Source: Fibrobacter succinogenes (GTDB lineage Bacteria > Fibrobacterota > Fibrobacteria > Fibrobacterales > Fibrobacteraceae). Taken from it: DNA of 64,000 nt. This document shows positions 36,625 through 44,740 of this stretch, in pieces (position 1 is the first letter of the stretch; each line of letters opens with the position of its first letter). The position numbers and the translations under genes were made by a program. The stretch is from positions 62,001 through 126,000 of the forward strand of contig CACZAD010000007.1 of NCBI GenBank assembly GCA_902779055.1, read 5' to 3'. Under the pieces are notes generated by a model that saw only the letters and a program-made list of their open reading frames with translations, was not told the origin of the DNA and searched no databases.

Positions 36625-36966
36625 ATGGGTCTTTTTGACAATCGTTTTGCTAGTAAGAATGCGGCTATGAGCCGTGCGTTCTCCATTGACTCTGAGAAGG
36701 ACAAGAAAAAGAGGAACTTTACCCACGAACCTGCCGCTCCCAAGATGGGTGTTTGCGACAAGTGCCATAAGGAAGCCTTGTTGCGCACCTACCGCTTCAA
36801 GGAAATGTCTATGTCGGATGGGGTTGCCAGTTTTGGGACGGTGGTCAAGCACCTCTGCGAAGATTGCGCCCCGCGCTCCAAGCGTGTCGAAGACGCAAGC
36901 GTGCCTGCGATGGATAAAAAGCAGGTCAAGAACCTTATGCGTTCTGCGAAGAAGGGACTGCTGTAA
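36625..36966 (+). CDS. Small protein with two CxxC pairs (putative zinc ribbon)
   Basis: 113 aa. C44-x2-C47 and C78-x2-C81 flank a short beta-like region, as in a zinc ribbon or knuckle. The N-terminus is basic and the C-terminus lysine-rich. AAAGGAG precedes the ATG, two bases after the previous stop region, so it belongs to the same unit. No known family. Confidence 0.7.
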   Translation: MGLFDNRFASKNAAMSRAFSIDSEKDKKKRNFTHEPAAPKMGVCDKCHKEALLRTYRFKEMSMSDGVASFGTVVKHLCEDCAPRSKRVEDASVPAMDKKQVKNLMRSAKKGLL

Positions 36967-37055
36967 AATATATTTTATAAAAAAATCTTACCCCCCTTAA
37001 CGAAATTGGGCTAAATTCCTAAATTTGGGTCTCGAATTTAATATGGAGACCTGAA

Positions 37056-38963
37056 ATGTCTGATATTCGCGCCAAGGAATCCGTCAAACAATATTTGGCT
37101 GGTATCGTCTCGACAATCACCCCCGAAATCGTCCGTTCTGTAAAGCGCGGCTACACCCGCAAGGACTTCACTAGCGACCTGATGTCGGGCTTGATCGTTG
37201 GCATTTTGGCTCTCCCCTTGGCAATTGCTTTTGCTATTGCTTCTGGTGTGGGTCCGGAACAGGGCCTTTACACCGCCATTATCGCGGGTTTCATCATTTC
37301 GCTGTTGGGCGGTTCCCGCTTCCAGATTGGCGGCCCGACGGGTGCCTTCATCGTGATTGTCTACGGCATCGTGAGCCAGTACGGTTACGATGGCCTTGCT
37401 TCGGCAACGCTCTTGGCGGGGATTTTCCTTGTCATTTTCGGTCTTGCTAAGTTCGGTGCGATTATCAAGTTCATCCCGTATCCGGTGACGGTCGGTTTTA
37501 CGGCGGGTATCGCTATTATTATTGCTCTCGGTCAGGTGCCGAACTTCTTCGGTCTCACGTTTGCTGGCGCTGACCCGGCTGATGCCGTGGGTAAAATCAA
37601 GCTTTACGTTTCTTCTTTCGGTTCCATGAACGTCTATTCCGTGATTGTGGGTGTTGTCGCTCTCGCGGTTTGCATTTTGTGGCCGAAGATTACCACGAAG
37701 GTTCCGGGTTCCCTCATTGCGATTATCGTTGCAACGGTGATGGTGAAGGTCCTTGGCTGGGATGATCCGGTGAACGGTCACGGCGTGGTGACGATTGGCA
37801 TGAAGAACCACATCCCGAGCGGTTTCCCGGTGCCGCACCTCCCGAACATCAGCCTCGAAATGATGCAAAAGGTGTTCCAACCGGCACTTACGATTGCTAT
37901 GCTCGGTGCTATCGAATCGCTCCTTTCTGCAGTGGTGGCTGACGGTATGACGAGTACCAAGCACCGCTCCAACACGGAACTTTTCGGTCAGGGTGTCGCT
38001 AACATCTTGAGCCCGATTTTTGGCGGTATCCCGGCAACGGGTGCTATTGCACGTACGGCGACGAACATCCGTAACGGTGCCGTGAGCCCGATTTCTGGCC
38101 TTGTCCACGCCGTCGTTCTTTTGCTCATTATGCTCGTGCTTGGCAAGTATGCTGAAATGATCCCGATGGCTGCCCTTGCCGCTGTGCTTTTCCAGGTCGC
38201 TTTCAACATGTGCGGTTACCGCAGCGTTATCAAGATGTTCAAGGCTCCGAAGAGCGACGTGACGGTGATGCTTGTCGCATTCTTCCTCACGGTGATTATC
38301 GACCTCACGGTCGCTATCGAAGTGGGCGTGCTCCTTGCCGCTGTACTCTTCATCAAGCGCATGAGCGATGTGGCCGAAGTCGAAGCGGTTTCTTCTGCCT
38401 TGAAGGATGACGATGACGAAGCTGCCCGCAATACTCTCGGCCGCCAGGTGCCGAAGGGCGTGCTTGTGTACGAACTTGCCGGTTCGCTCTTCTTTGGTGC
38501 GGTAGACAAGTTCAAGGAAACGATGAACCGCATTTCCGAAAAGCCGAAGATCTTGATTTTGCGCATGCGTAGCGTCTCTAGCATTGACGCTGCCGGTATC
38601 AACATGATTGAAGACTTGCTCAAGCGTTGCAAGAGCGAAGGTACGCAGCTTCTCTTGAGTGGTGTGCATGCCCAGCCGGTGGTGGCTTTGACCCGTGCCG
38701 GTGTGCTTGCCCAGCTTGGCGAAGAAAACGCTCTCGGTAACATTGATGCTGCCCTCAACCGCGCCCGCGAACTCCTTGGCCTCCCGATTGTGGATGCCTC
38801 CCAGGAAGAACAGAAGGCTCCGACCGTGTCTTGGGAAAAGAGCCTCGACAAGCCGTGGATGCCGGAAGAATCGAACGCCGCTGTGGCTGAAGAAACTCCG
38901 GAAGTCATTGCCGAACGCATGATGGACGAACCCATCAAGAAGATTGAAGACTCGAAGAAGTAA
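37056..38963 (+). CDS. SulP-family anion transporter with STAS domain
   Basis: 635 aa. An N-terminal transporter domain of about 12 hydrophobic segments holds the SulP signature (LMSGLIVGILALPLAIAFAIASGVGPEQGLY..) and SRFQIGGPTGAF. The C-terminal cytoplasmic STAS domain starts near residue 465 (VYELAGSLFFGAVDKF.. VSSIDAAGINMIEDL). SulP proteins carry sulfate, bicarbonate or dicarboxylates; the substrate cannot be read here. GGAG lies 10 bases before the ATG. Single gene with a downstream terminator. Confidence 0.92.
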   Translation: MSDIRAKESVKQYLAGIVSTITPEIVRSVKRGYTRKDFTSDLMSGLIVGILALPLAIAFAIASGVGPEQGLYTAIIAGFIISLLGGSRFQIGGPTGAFIVIVYGIVSQYGYDGLASATLLAGIFLVIFGLAKFGAIIKFIPYPVTVGFTAGIAIIIALGQVPNFFGLTFAGADPADAVGKIKLYVSSFGSMNVYSVIVGVVALAVCILWPKITTKVPGSLIAIIVATVMVKVLGWDDPVNGHGVVTIGMKNHIPSGFPVPHLPNISLEMMQKVFQPALTIAMLGAIESLLSAVVADGMTSTKHRSNTELFGQGVANILSPIFGGIPATGAIARTATNIRNGAVSPISGLVHAVVLLLIMLVLGKYAEMIPMAALAAVLFQVAFNMCGYRSVIKMFKAPKSDVTVMLVAFFLTVIIDLTVAIEVGVLLAAVLFIKRMSDVAEVEAVSSALKDDDDEAARNTLGRQVPKGVLVYELAGSLFFGAVDKFKETMNRISEKPKILILRMRSVSSIDAAGINMIEDLLKRCKSEGTQLLLSGVHAQPVVALTRAGVLAQLGEENALGNIDAALNRARELLGLPIVDASQEEQKAPTVSWEKSLDKPWMPEESNAAVAEETPEVIAERMMDEPIKKIEDSKK

Positions 38964-39021
38964 TCGTTTGACGTCCCATTTTAAAAATGGGACAAAATAT
39001 CTCACTCATTGATTTTTGTTT

Positions 39022-39050
39022 GCCCCTGACTTGTCGTTGGGGGCTTTTTA
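39022..39050 (+). terminator. Terminator after the SulP transporter
   Basis: GCCCC (39022-39026) and GGGGC (39040-39044) with a 13-base loop, then TTTTTA. Confidence 0.75.
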
Positions 39051-39149
39051 GTAAAATCAATGTAATGTAAATAAAATTTTAGCAAGCCCTTTAAAGGATT
39101 TGAATATTATATTATTTTTACAAAGTAGAGTTGATCTACGAATAACGAG

Positions 39150-39284
39150 ATGAGAATGGGTTTGCAGAAAGAAAATGCTGTTTCGTGCGAAAAGCCGAAA
39201 CCGACAGCTTTCGATGATTTCGTCGTGAATTTCATCGTAGCGTTTAGCGGTTCGATACTGCTAATTCTTTCGAGTTTTCTTTAA
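39150..39284 (+). CDS. Possible small membrane protein (44 aa)
   Basis: Frame from ATG 39150 (second ATG at 39156) to TAA 39284. The N-terminal half is polar; the C-terminal half is one hydrophobic segment (VVNFIVAFSGSILLILSSFL), as in small membrane proteins. A strong terminator begins 16 bases after the stop, and AT-rich sequence (ATATTATATTATTTTT) lies upstream. The ribosome-binding site is weak. It could instead be a small RNA or chance frame. Confidence 0.4.
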   Translation: MRMGLQKENAVSCEKPKPTAFDDFVVNFIVAFSGSILLILSSFL

Positions 39285-39299
39285 GTTTTGTATTTGGCT

Positions 39300-39335
39300 T
39301 AAAAAAATCCGCCGGTTTTTCCGACGGATTTTTTT
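39300..39335. terminator. Symmetric terminator between the small frame and sufD
   Basis: AAAAAAATCCGCCGG and CCGACGGATTTTTTT arms (one mismatch) with a short T loop. Has a T-run on both strands, so it can act in both directions. Confidence 0.88.
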
Positions 39336-39343
39336 GCATGTCA

Positions 39344-39364
39344 CCCCGGCCCATTGTGCCGGGG
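39344..39364. repeat. Dispersed palindrome (GTCACCCCGGC..GCCGGGGTC)
   Basis: CCCCGGC and GCCGGGG arms around a 7-base loop, just after the sufD stop. Same layout as the 12161 and 43582 elements. Confidence 0.6.
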
Positions 39365-39370
39365 TCGCTT

Positions 39371-40423
39371 TTATTTGCCGAGTTCTGCCATCAGCCTTTT
39401 CTTGGCGGGGCTGTCGGGGAGCGGTAGGAAAGTCTCTTGTGCGAACGAACGCATGAGCATTTCCTGGGCGGCCTTTTTCGGGATGCCGCGGCTCACGAGG
39501 TAGAACATCTGTTCTGCATCGAGTTCGCCGACAGTGTTGCCGTGCGTACATTCCACGTCATCGTGATAAATCTTGAGAACGGGCTTCACGGAAACGCTTG
39601 CATCTTCGCTCAAGAGGATTGTGTTCACGAGCTGGCTTGAGTTGACGCCTGTGCAGTCGTAACCGACGATGACACTTCCGTCGTAGCTCACGCGTGCAGA
39701 ACCAGAAAGCAAGTTGCGGGCAAGCTGGGTGCTTGTGGTGCGCGGGGCTTCGTGGTAAATCGTGAGACGGCTGTGCTGCGAGGCTTCGCCATCGAGAACG
39801 TGGAGGCTGCGGTAGTCAAAGTTGGCGCCTTCGCCCTTGAGGTGGCATTCGACGCTCACGCGGCCAATCGCGGTATCCTTGCAGATGCTGGAAAAGCGGA
39901 CATTGGCGCCTGCGTCCTGGTTGATGTTGAAGTGCCTAAAGCGGAGCGGCAAATTGCAAGCCGGATTTGCAAAGAATATTTCGACGTCTGCATCTTCGCC
40001 AACATTGATGTCAAAGCGCTCGGCGGCGATGTCGTGCGTGACCTTGTTGTCGAGAATTTCGAGGCTTACCTTGGCGCCTTTGCCGATGTTAAGGACGGTA
40101 TGCCCAAAGTCGTTGTTGCACTTGAGCATCGCCATTTCGGCTGCGCCGGGCACGATTTCGCGAATCATGGGGCGGGCGTTGTTTGCAATCGGGAGGAGGG
40201 CTGCAAAGTCGGTCTCTTGGTTGGCCAAGGTTGCTGCCGGGGAAGTCGTTGGGGCTGCTGCGGGAGATGCTGCAAAATCCGTGCCCATGAATTCCGGAGT
40301 CGGGATTTTGGCGACCGGGAAGAACGACCAAAGCTCGTTGTTGCGACGGGGCATGCCGAGTTCGCGGAGGCGTGCTATCGCCTGTTCCGCGGTGGGCAAG
40401 TTCTGTATAAATTCAGCGTTCAT
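39371..40423 (-). CDS. sufD: Fe-S cluster assembly protein SufD
   Basis: Scaffold partner in the SufBCD complex. 350 aa with the SufBD beta-helix core; the family motif ECTHGNTVGELDAEQMFYL and the preceding Asp-rich region are clear, and the N-terminal LRELGMPRRNNELW matches the usual SufD opening. GAGGA precedes the ATG, 15 bases after sufC. SufB, SufS and SufE are not encoded in the window. Confidence 0.9.
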   Translation of the reverse strand: MNAEFIQNLPTAEQAIARLRELGMPRRNNELWSFFPVAKIPTPEFMGTDFAASPAAAPTTSPAATLANQETDFAALLPIANNARPMIREIVPGAAEMAMLKCNNDFGHTVLNIGKGAKVSLEILDNKVTHDIAAERFDINVGEDADVEIFFANPACNLPLRFRHFNINQDAGANVRFSSICKDTAIGRVSVECHLKGEGANFDYRSLHVLDGEASQHSRLTIYHEAPRTTSTQLARNLLSGSARVSYDGSVIVGYDCTGVNSSQLVNTILLSEDASVSVKPVLKIYHDDVECTHGNTVGELDAEQMFYLVSRGIPKKAAQEMLMRSFAQETFLPLPDSPAKKRLMAELGK

Positions 40424-40438
40424 TATGCGTCCTCGCAG

Positions 40439-41188
40439 TTACTTGGCTTCTTCGATCCAGTCGTAGCCTTGATCTTCGAGCTTGAGGGCAAGTTCCGGGC
40501 CACCGCTCAAGATGATTTTGCCGTGACGGAGCACGTGAACGTAAGTGGGCTTGATGTAGTCGAGCAAGCGCTGGTAATGCGTCACGAGAATCACTGCCTT
40601 TTCGGGCGACATGATGTGATTGATGCCGTTTGCGACGATGCGGAGAGCGTCAATGTCGAGGCCGGAGTCCGTTTCGTCGAGGAAGCTCACCTTCGGATCG
40701 AGAATGGCCATCTGGAGGATTTCGTTGCGCTTCTTTTCGCCACCGCTCATGCCGTCGTTTACGCCGCGTTCACGATAGCGGGCGTCCATTTCGAGCAAGT
40801 CCATTTTTTCTTCGCAGAGCTTCTTGAAGTCTTCGTCGCTCATTTCGGGCTGGCCGAGGAAGGCGCGCTTGCTGTTGAGGGCCATTTTTAAAAATTCGAC
40901 GTTGTTCACGCCCGGAATTTCGGTCGGGTACTGCGTGCTGATGAAGAGGCCGGAATTGGCGCGTTCGTTGATTTCCATCTCGAGCAAGTTCTTGCCGTCG
41001 AGTTCTACAGAACCGCCATCGACATGGTAGGCGGGGTGACCTGCAATCACTTTGGAAAGCGTGCTTTTGCCGGAACCGTTCGGGCCCATGATGGCGTGAA
41101 CTTCACCCGGCTTGACCTCGAGATTGATCCCTTTCAGGATTTGGGTGCCGTCTTCGATACTTGCTTTAAGGTTCTTGATGGATAACAT
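40439..41188 (-). CDS. sufC: Fe-S assembly ATPase SufC
   Basis: ABC-type ATPase of the cytosolic SufBCD complex. Walker A GPNGSGKST; the SufC-specific signature MSGGEKKRNEILQMAIL; and Walker B LDETDSGLD, in which the Asp follows Glu-Thr as in SufC. 249 aa. AGAGGAA precedes the ATG. Starts 31 bases after dnaG on the same strand. Confidence 0.95.
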   Translation of the reverse strand: MLSIKNLKASIEDGTQILKGINLEVKPGEVHAIMGPNGSGKSTLSKVIAGHPAYHVDGGSVELDGKNLLEMEINERANSGLFISTQYPTEIPGVNNVEFLKMALNSKRAFLGQPEMSDEDFKKLCEEKMDLLEMDARYRERGVNDGMSGGEKKRNEILQMAILDPKVSFLDETDSGLDIDALRIVANGINHIMSPEKAVILVTHYQRLLDYIKPTYVHVLRHGKIILSGGPELALKLEDQGYDWIEEAK

Positions 41189-41219
41189 ATTTCCTCTTTA
41201 ATTTTAAAATCTTGTGGGC

Positions 41220-43424
41220 TTAGCCGAAATCGTCCATGGCTCCAAAATCATCGTCCGGAACGTAGGGCTCGTCATCGGGGACGTAAGGCTCTTCGTTCGG
41301 ATCGTAAGGCGCTTCTTCGGGAGGTTCGCTTGATGCAAATTGCTCGTCGCCATCGAATGGAGGCGGGGCTTCCATCTCCGGGGGCATTTCGGGTTGTGAA
41401 AATTGCGCGGGTTGGGCTGTGAACTGCGCGGCGGGTGCTGCGAACTGCGGCGAACTTGGCTGTGCTGCGGTCGTGGCTTGCGGAATTGCAGATGGCGCGA
41501 ATGTTGGCGCGGTGTTAAACTGCGTGGCACTCGATGACAAATCGTTAATTGACGTATAAAGGTCAATGAGCGGTGCTTTGCTCTGGATAATCTGCTCGGC
41601 GAAAACATCCGGCGTAATGGCCGAAATTTTGCGCTTCTTGGAAATCGTTTGGATGCCCTGCGTGAATTTGTTCAACTGCATACGGAGACGCATGCCCGCT
41701 TCGGAGTCGAGCGGGATCAGCTTTTTGTAGCGGTCGCACAGGTTGAGTGTGAGCACGGCAAGCGTGTCGTAAAATTCCAGAATCTCGTTCGGCGTTTTCC
41801 ATGTTTCGTCGGGGAGCTTTTCCAAGAAAAGTTGCAACTGCGGCGAAAGCGATTCGTACAAGACTCTAGGCGAGAATGCGCCCGTTTCGGCGTACTGCGC
41901 GAGAATCGACTGGATAAATTCATCGATGAGCGGAGAATCGAAAATCTGGATTCCGCTTGCGGCAAAGTCCATATCGAAGTATTCTGCGGCGCGGTCGAGA
42001 AGCGTGGGGTTCCTAAACAGCAAATTCGCAAAACGCACTTCAATCGGCGAAAGCAATTCCCACGGGACGCTTATTTGCGGTGCTGCGGGTTGTTCGGCTG
42101 CTGCTGGCGCTTTTTCGCGTTTCGGGTGTGCGACCTTGATGCCTGCGAGCGAACGCGTGGTGCTGTAACGCTCGGAAACGAGCTTTAAATACTGATTGCG
42201 GAGTTCCGGATTCTCGATGCTCTTGATAAGCGTCTTCGCTTGCGTGATGAATGCGGCTCGATCTTCGGGGCTGTTGTTCGGCATTGTACGCCCGAGATAG
42301 CTGAGCCAGTCTTCGGCGGTGCGGAGCGCTCTTCTGAATGCGTCCGGACCTTGTTCGTTCACGAAATTGTCTGGGTCAATCTTGGTGCCGTCCGGTCGCG
42401 AAAGCGCAAATACTTTTGGTGAAAGACCTTTGGGGAGCACAATTTCGAGACTGCGGCGCGTGGCATTTTGCCCGGCGGCGTCTCCATCAAATACAAGGTA
42501 CGCGGTCTTTGCATAGCGGGCGAGAATGCTTGCGTGATTCTCGGTTAGCGCCGTACCCGAGGCGGCTACGACGTTTTGCACGCCGCTTTGATAAAGGCTG
42601 ATGAGGTCAAAATATCCTTCGACGATAATGACCGCATTTTCCTTCATGATGGCGTTTCGGCTGTGATTCAACCCGAAGAGAATATCGCGCTTGCTGTAAA
42701 GCGCCGTTTCCGGGCTGTTCATGTACTTGGCAAGCTTTATTCCGTTGTGCGATGCGGGGTCGCTCAAGTCTCGTCCGCCAAATGCGACAACGACACCCGA
42801 AAGGTTCTGGATGGCAATCATCAAGCGATCGCGGAACTTGTCTGCGATACCGCCGTTTTCTTTCTCGACGGCAAGTCCTGCCTTGACGCAATCTCGAGGC
42901 GAAAAACCGTTGCGTGCGGCGTAGCCGATAAAACCTTCGCGCCCCGTTGGTGCATAACCGATGTGGAACTGTTTGCGAGTTTCGGGCGAAACGCGTCGCT
43001 TGTTCAAATACTCCAAAGCCTTGGGGCTTAATGTGAGTTGCTCTTCAAACCAGGCGCAGGCAAGCTCGTTCAGCTTGCGAACCATCGTGCGTTCTTCGAG
43101 AACTTCGGTATTGACATTGTTGCCGATGTTCGGGAGCGCAAAACCTACAAAGTTGGCGACCCATTCTACAGCGCCCTTGAAGTCCAATTTTTCGTGTTCC
43201 TGGATGAACTTGAAAACATCGCCACCAGCACCGCACGCGAAGCACTTGTAAATGCCGAGCGTGGAATTCACGGTCATAGAAGGCGAGTGGTCATCGTGGA
43301 AAGGGCATACGCCGACGTATCGGTTAACACCGCTCTTTTTGAGCGGCAAGAACTGCTGAATGACCAACGCGATATCCGCTTGGTTCTTGAGTTCTTGGAT
43401 GATTTCGTCGGAGTAGAACGGCAT
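41220..43424 (-). CDS. dnaG: DNA primase DnaG with long acidic tail
   Basis: Makes RNA primers at replication forks. The N-terminal zinc finger has C40, H43, C61 and C64; the RNA polymerase and Toprim core contains VEGYFD and FDGDAAG. 734 aa is longer than the usual 580-640. The last 100 or so residues are low complexity: Pro/Ala/Gln-rich, then repeated PYVPDD units ending in an acidic DDFGAMDDFG. This tail resembles the acidic C-termini used by SSB to bind partners, but that role is inference. Same-strand order dnaG-sufC-sufD. Confidence 0.95.
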   Translation of the reverse strand: MPFYSDEIIQELKNQADIALVIQQFLPLKKSGVNRYVGVCPFHDDHSPSMTVNSTLGIYKCFACGAGGDVFKFIQEHEKLDFKGAVEWVANFVGFALPNIGNNVNTEVLEERTMVRKLNELACAWFEEQLTLSPKALEYLNKRRVSPETRKQFHIGYAPTGREGFIGYAARNGFSPRDCVKAGLAVEKENGGIADKFRDRLMIAIQNLSGVVVAFGGRDLSDPASHNGIKLAKYMNSPETALYSKRDILFGLNHSRNAIMKENAVIIVEGYFDLISLYQSGVQNVVAASGTALTENHASILARYAKTAYLVFDGDAAGQNATRRSLEIVLPKGLSPKVFALSRPDGTKIDPDNFVNEQGPDAFRRALRTAEDWLSYLGRTMPNNSPEDRAAFITQAKTLIKSIENPELRNQYLKLVSERYSTTRSLAGIKVAHPKREKAPAAAEQPAAPQISVPWELLSPIEVRFANLLFRNPTLLDRAAEYFDMDFAASGIQIFDSPLIDEFIQSILAQYAETGAFSPRVLYESLSPQLQLFLEKLPDETWKTPNEILEFYDTLAVLTLNLCDRYKKLIPLDSEAGMRLRMQLNKFTQGIQTISKKRKISAITPDVFAEQIIQSKAPLIDLYTSINDLSSSATQFNTAPTFAPSAIPQATTAAQPSSPQFAAPAAQFTAQPAQFSQPEMPPEMEAPPPFDGDEQFASSEPPEEAPYDPNEEPYVPDDEPYVPDDDFGAMDDFG

Positions 43425-43442
43425 GCGCCAAATGTAGTAAAT

Positions 43443-43471
43443 AGTGGTTGGTGGTTAGTGGTTGGTGATTA
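43443..43471 (-). repeat. Heptamer array (CTAACCA-like) upstream of dnaG
   Basis: On the minus strand it reads TAATCACCAACCACTAACCA..; period 7, about four units. It is 19 bases upstream of the dnaG start. Related to arrays at 18368 and 47965. Confidence 0.7.
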
Positions 43472-43497
43472 GGGATGTGCTGGCAGAAGGCTGTTGC

Positions 43498-43522
43498 AGT
43501 AGACAGTAGGCGGTAGAAAGTG
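43498..43522 (+). repeat. Dispersed repeat AGTAGACAGTAGGCGGTAGA-type
   Basis: Shares GTAGGCGGTAG(A/G)AAGT and AGTAGACAGT with 47901-47932. In both places it lies near a heptamer array, so the two motifs appear to travel together. Confidence 0.65.
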
Positions 43523-43581
43523 GCGTGGACGGGTCATCCTCGGAGCAATGCGGAGGGAATCCAGTGTTTTTTGGCGATGTC

Positions 43582-43603
43582 ATTCCCGCCTCTGAGCGGG
43601 AAT
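43582..43603. repeat. Dispersed palindrome (GTCATTCCCGC..GCGGGAATC)
   Basis: ATTCCCGC and GCGGGAAT arms around a 6-base loop. A weaker relative (GTCATCCTCGG..GGAATCC) lies at about 43533-43565. Confidence 0.65.
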
Positions 43604-43697
43604 CTCCTATATCGTGTTTCCGTCTATAGTTTTTCTCTATTGCAAAAAAATATTCATTATATTTTTCTATTTTATCCTTATAAGAGGAGTTGAATTT

Positions 43698-44519
43698 ATG
43701 TTTTCTAAAAACAAATTGCTTGTTTTAGTTTGTACAAGTTTTCTTGCCTTGCTAGTTTCTTGTGGTGATGACAACAGTACGTCTGTAAATGAAGGGGAAT
43801 CGTCCTCCAGCGTTAAGAACTCGTCTTCAAGTAATACGCTGGGAGATGGTGGATCGGAGTCCGCTATGACAAGCAGCAGTTCTGCGAAGTCATCGAGTTC
43901 AGAATATGAAAGGGTGCTGTGTGACGTGAAAACAGACGAAAACTGTATTAAAGATGACCGCGATGGCCAAACCTACAAGACCGTGAGAATTGGTGACCAA
44001 GTATGGATGGCTGAGAATCTCAACTATGAAACGGACTCTAGTTTTTGCTACAACGATTCTGTCAAGTATTGTGAAAAGTATGGTCGGCTTTACAGGTGGG
44101 CCGCGGCGATAGGCAAGTCAGAGAGTGAATGCGGCTATGGCTATACATGCTCTCTGCCGTCAGGAAACATTCAGGGAGTATGCCCCGAAGGCTGGCACCT
44201 GCCCAGCAACACTGAATGGGAAACTTTGTTCGACGCTGTTGAAGGACGATCGACGGCAGGAACGGTGCTCAAGTCCTCATTCGGTTGGAAAAATGGGGGC
44301 AACGGCTCGGAAGCCTTCTCGTTCTCGGCACACTCTGTTGGCATCAGAGGCTACAGTGGGAGTTACTACGGCGAGGGCGACAACGCGTACTTCTGGAGTT
44401 CTACGGACTACGATAGCAACGAAGCCTACAGCGTGTGCTTGAACTACGGCCGCGACTATGCGAATCTGAGCTACATTAGTAAGGATCACGGGTTCTCGGT
44501 GCGTTGTGTTAGGGACTGA
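43698..44519 (+). CDS. FISUMP-domain poly-serine lipoprotein
   Basis: 273 aa. Lipobox ends at C22 (LLVSC), a linker with four SSSS-type blocks spans about residues 35-70, then a full FISUMP domain runs from about 88 to the end: DGQTYKTVRIGDQVWMAENL, GRLYRWAAAIG, CPEGWHLPSNTEWETL and a final FWSSTDYD..FSVRCVRD. This domain is the largest paralogous family of Fibrobacter succinogenes; the C-type-lectin-like look suggests ligand binding at the surface, not shown. AGAGGAG (43683) selects ATG 43698 over an upstream frame start at 43614. Confidence 0.9.
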   Translation: MFSKNKLLVLVCTSFLALLVSCGDDNSTSVNEGESSSSVKNSSSSNTLGDGGSESAMTSSSSAKSSSSEYERVLCDVKTDENCIKDDRDGQTYKTVRIGDQVWMAENLNYETDSSFCYNDSVKYCEKYGRLYRWAAAIGKSESECGYGYTCSLPSGNIQGVCPEGWHLPSNTEWETLFDAVEGRSTAGTVLKSSFGWKNGGNGSEAFSFSAHSVGIRGYSGSYYGEGDNAYFWSSTDYDSNEAYSVCLNYGRDYANLSYISKDHGFSVRCVRD

Positions 44520-44567
44520 ATTTAGGTATTAGCTGTTGGCCAATAGCCTTTAGTCAATAGAAAAATT

Positions 44568-44592
44568 GTCCGGCTTTCCCGCCGGACTTTTT
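44568..44592 (+). terminator. Terminator after the FISUMP gene
   Basis: GTCCGGC..GCCGGAC hairpin with TTTTT. The 25 bases are identical to 45759-45783 on the other side of the Rpn gene. Confidence 0.85.
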
Positions 44593-44740
44593 GCATATAG
44601 TATAGTCAATTGTAAAATTTCATTTTTATTGAAAAAAATATTGGGCTAAATCGCTCAAAAAAGCGTGTTAATATAAAGGACGGGGAGTCGTTTTCTGTCT
44701 ATGAACCCGACATTATCGGGTGTTTTAACACTGGAAAAAT

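Larger units (their letters stand above)
38964..39370. other. Intergenic region between the SulP gene and sufD
   Basis: About 400 bases. It contains a small CCCATTT/AAATGGG hairpin (about 38975-38993), a terminator at 39022-39050, a possible 44-residue frame at 39150-39284, a symmetric terminator at 39300-39335 and a dispersed palindrome at 39344-39364. Confidence 0.6.

Noticed and set aside
37038..39005. 655-residue open frame on the minus strand
   Set aside because: Antisense of the SulP gene; rich in His and Arg as expected from the reverse of a membrane-protein gene.
43443..43471. Telomere-like heptamer
   Set aside because: Too short and internal to a chromosome-like gene order; treated as a dispersed repeat.
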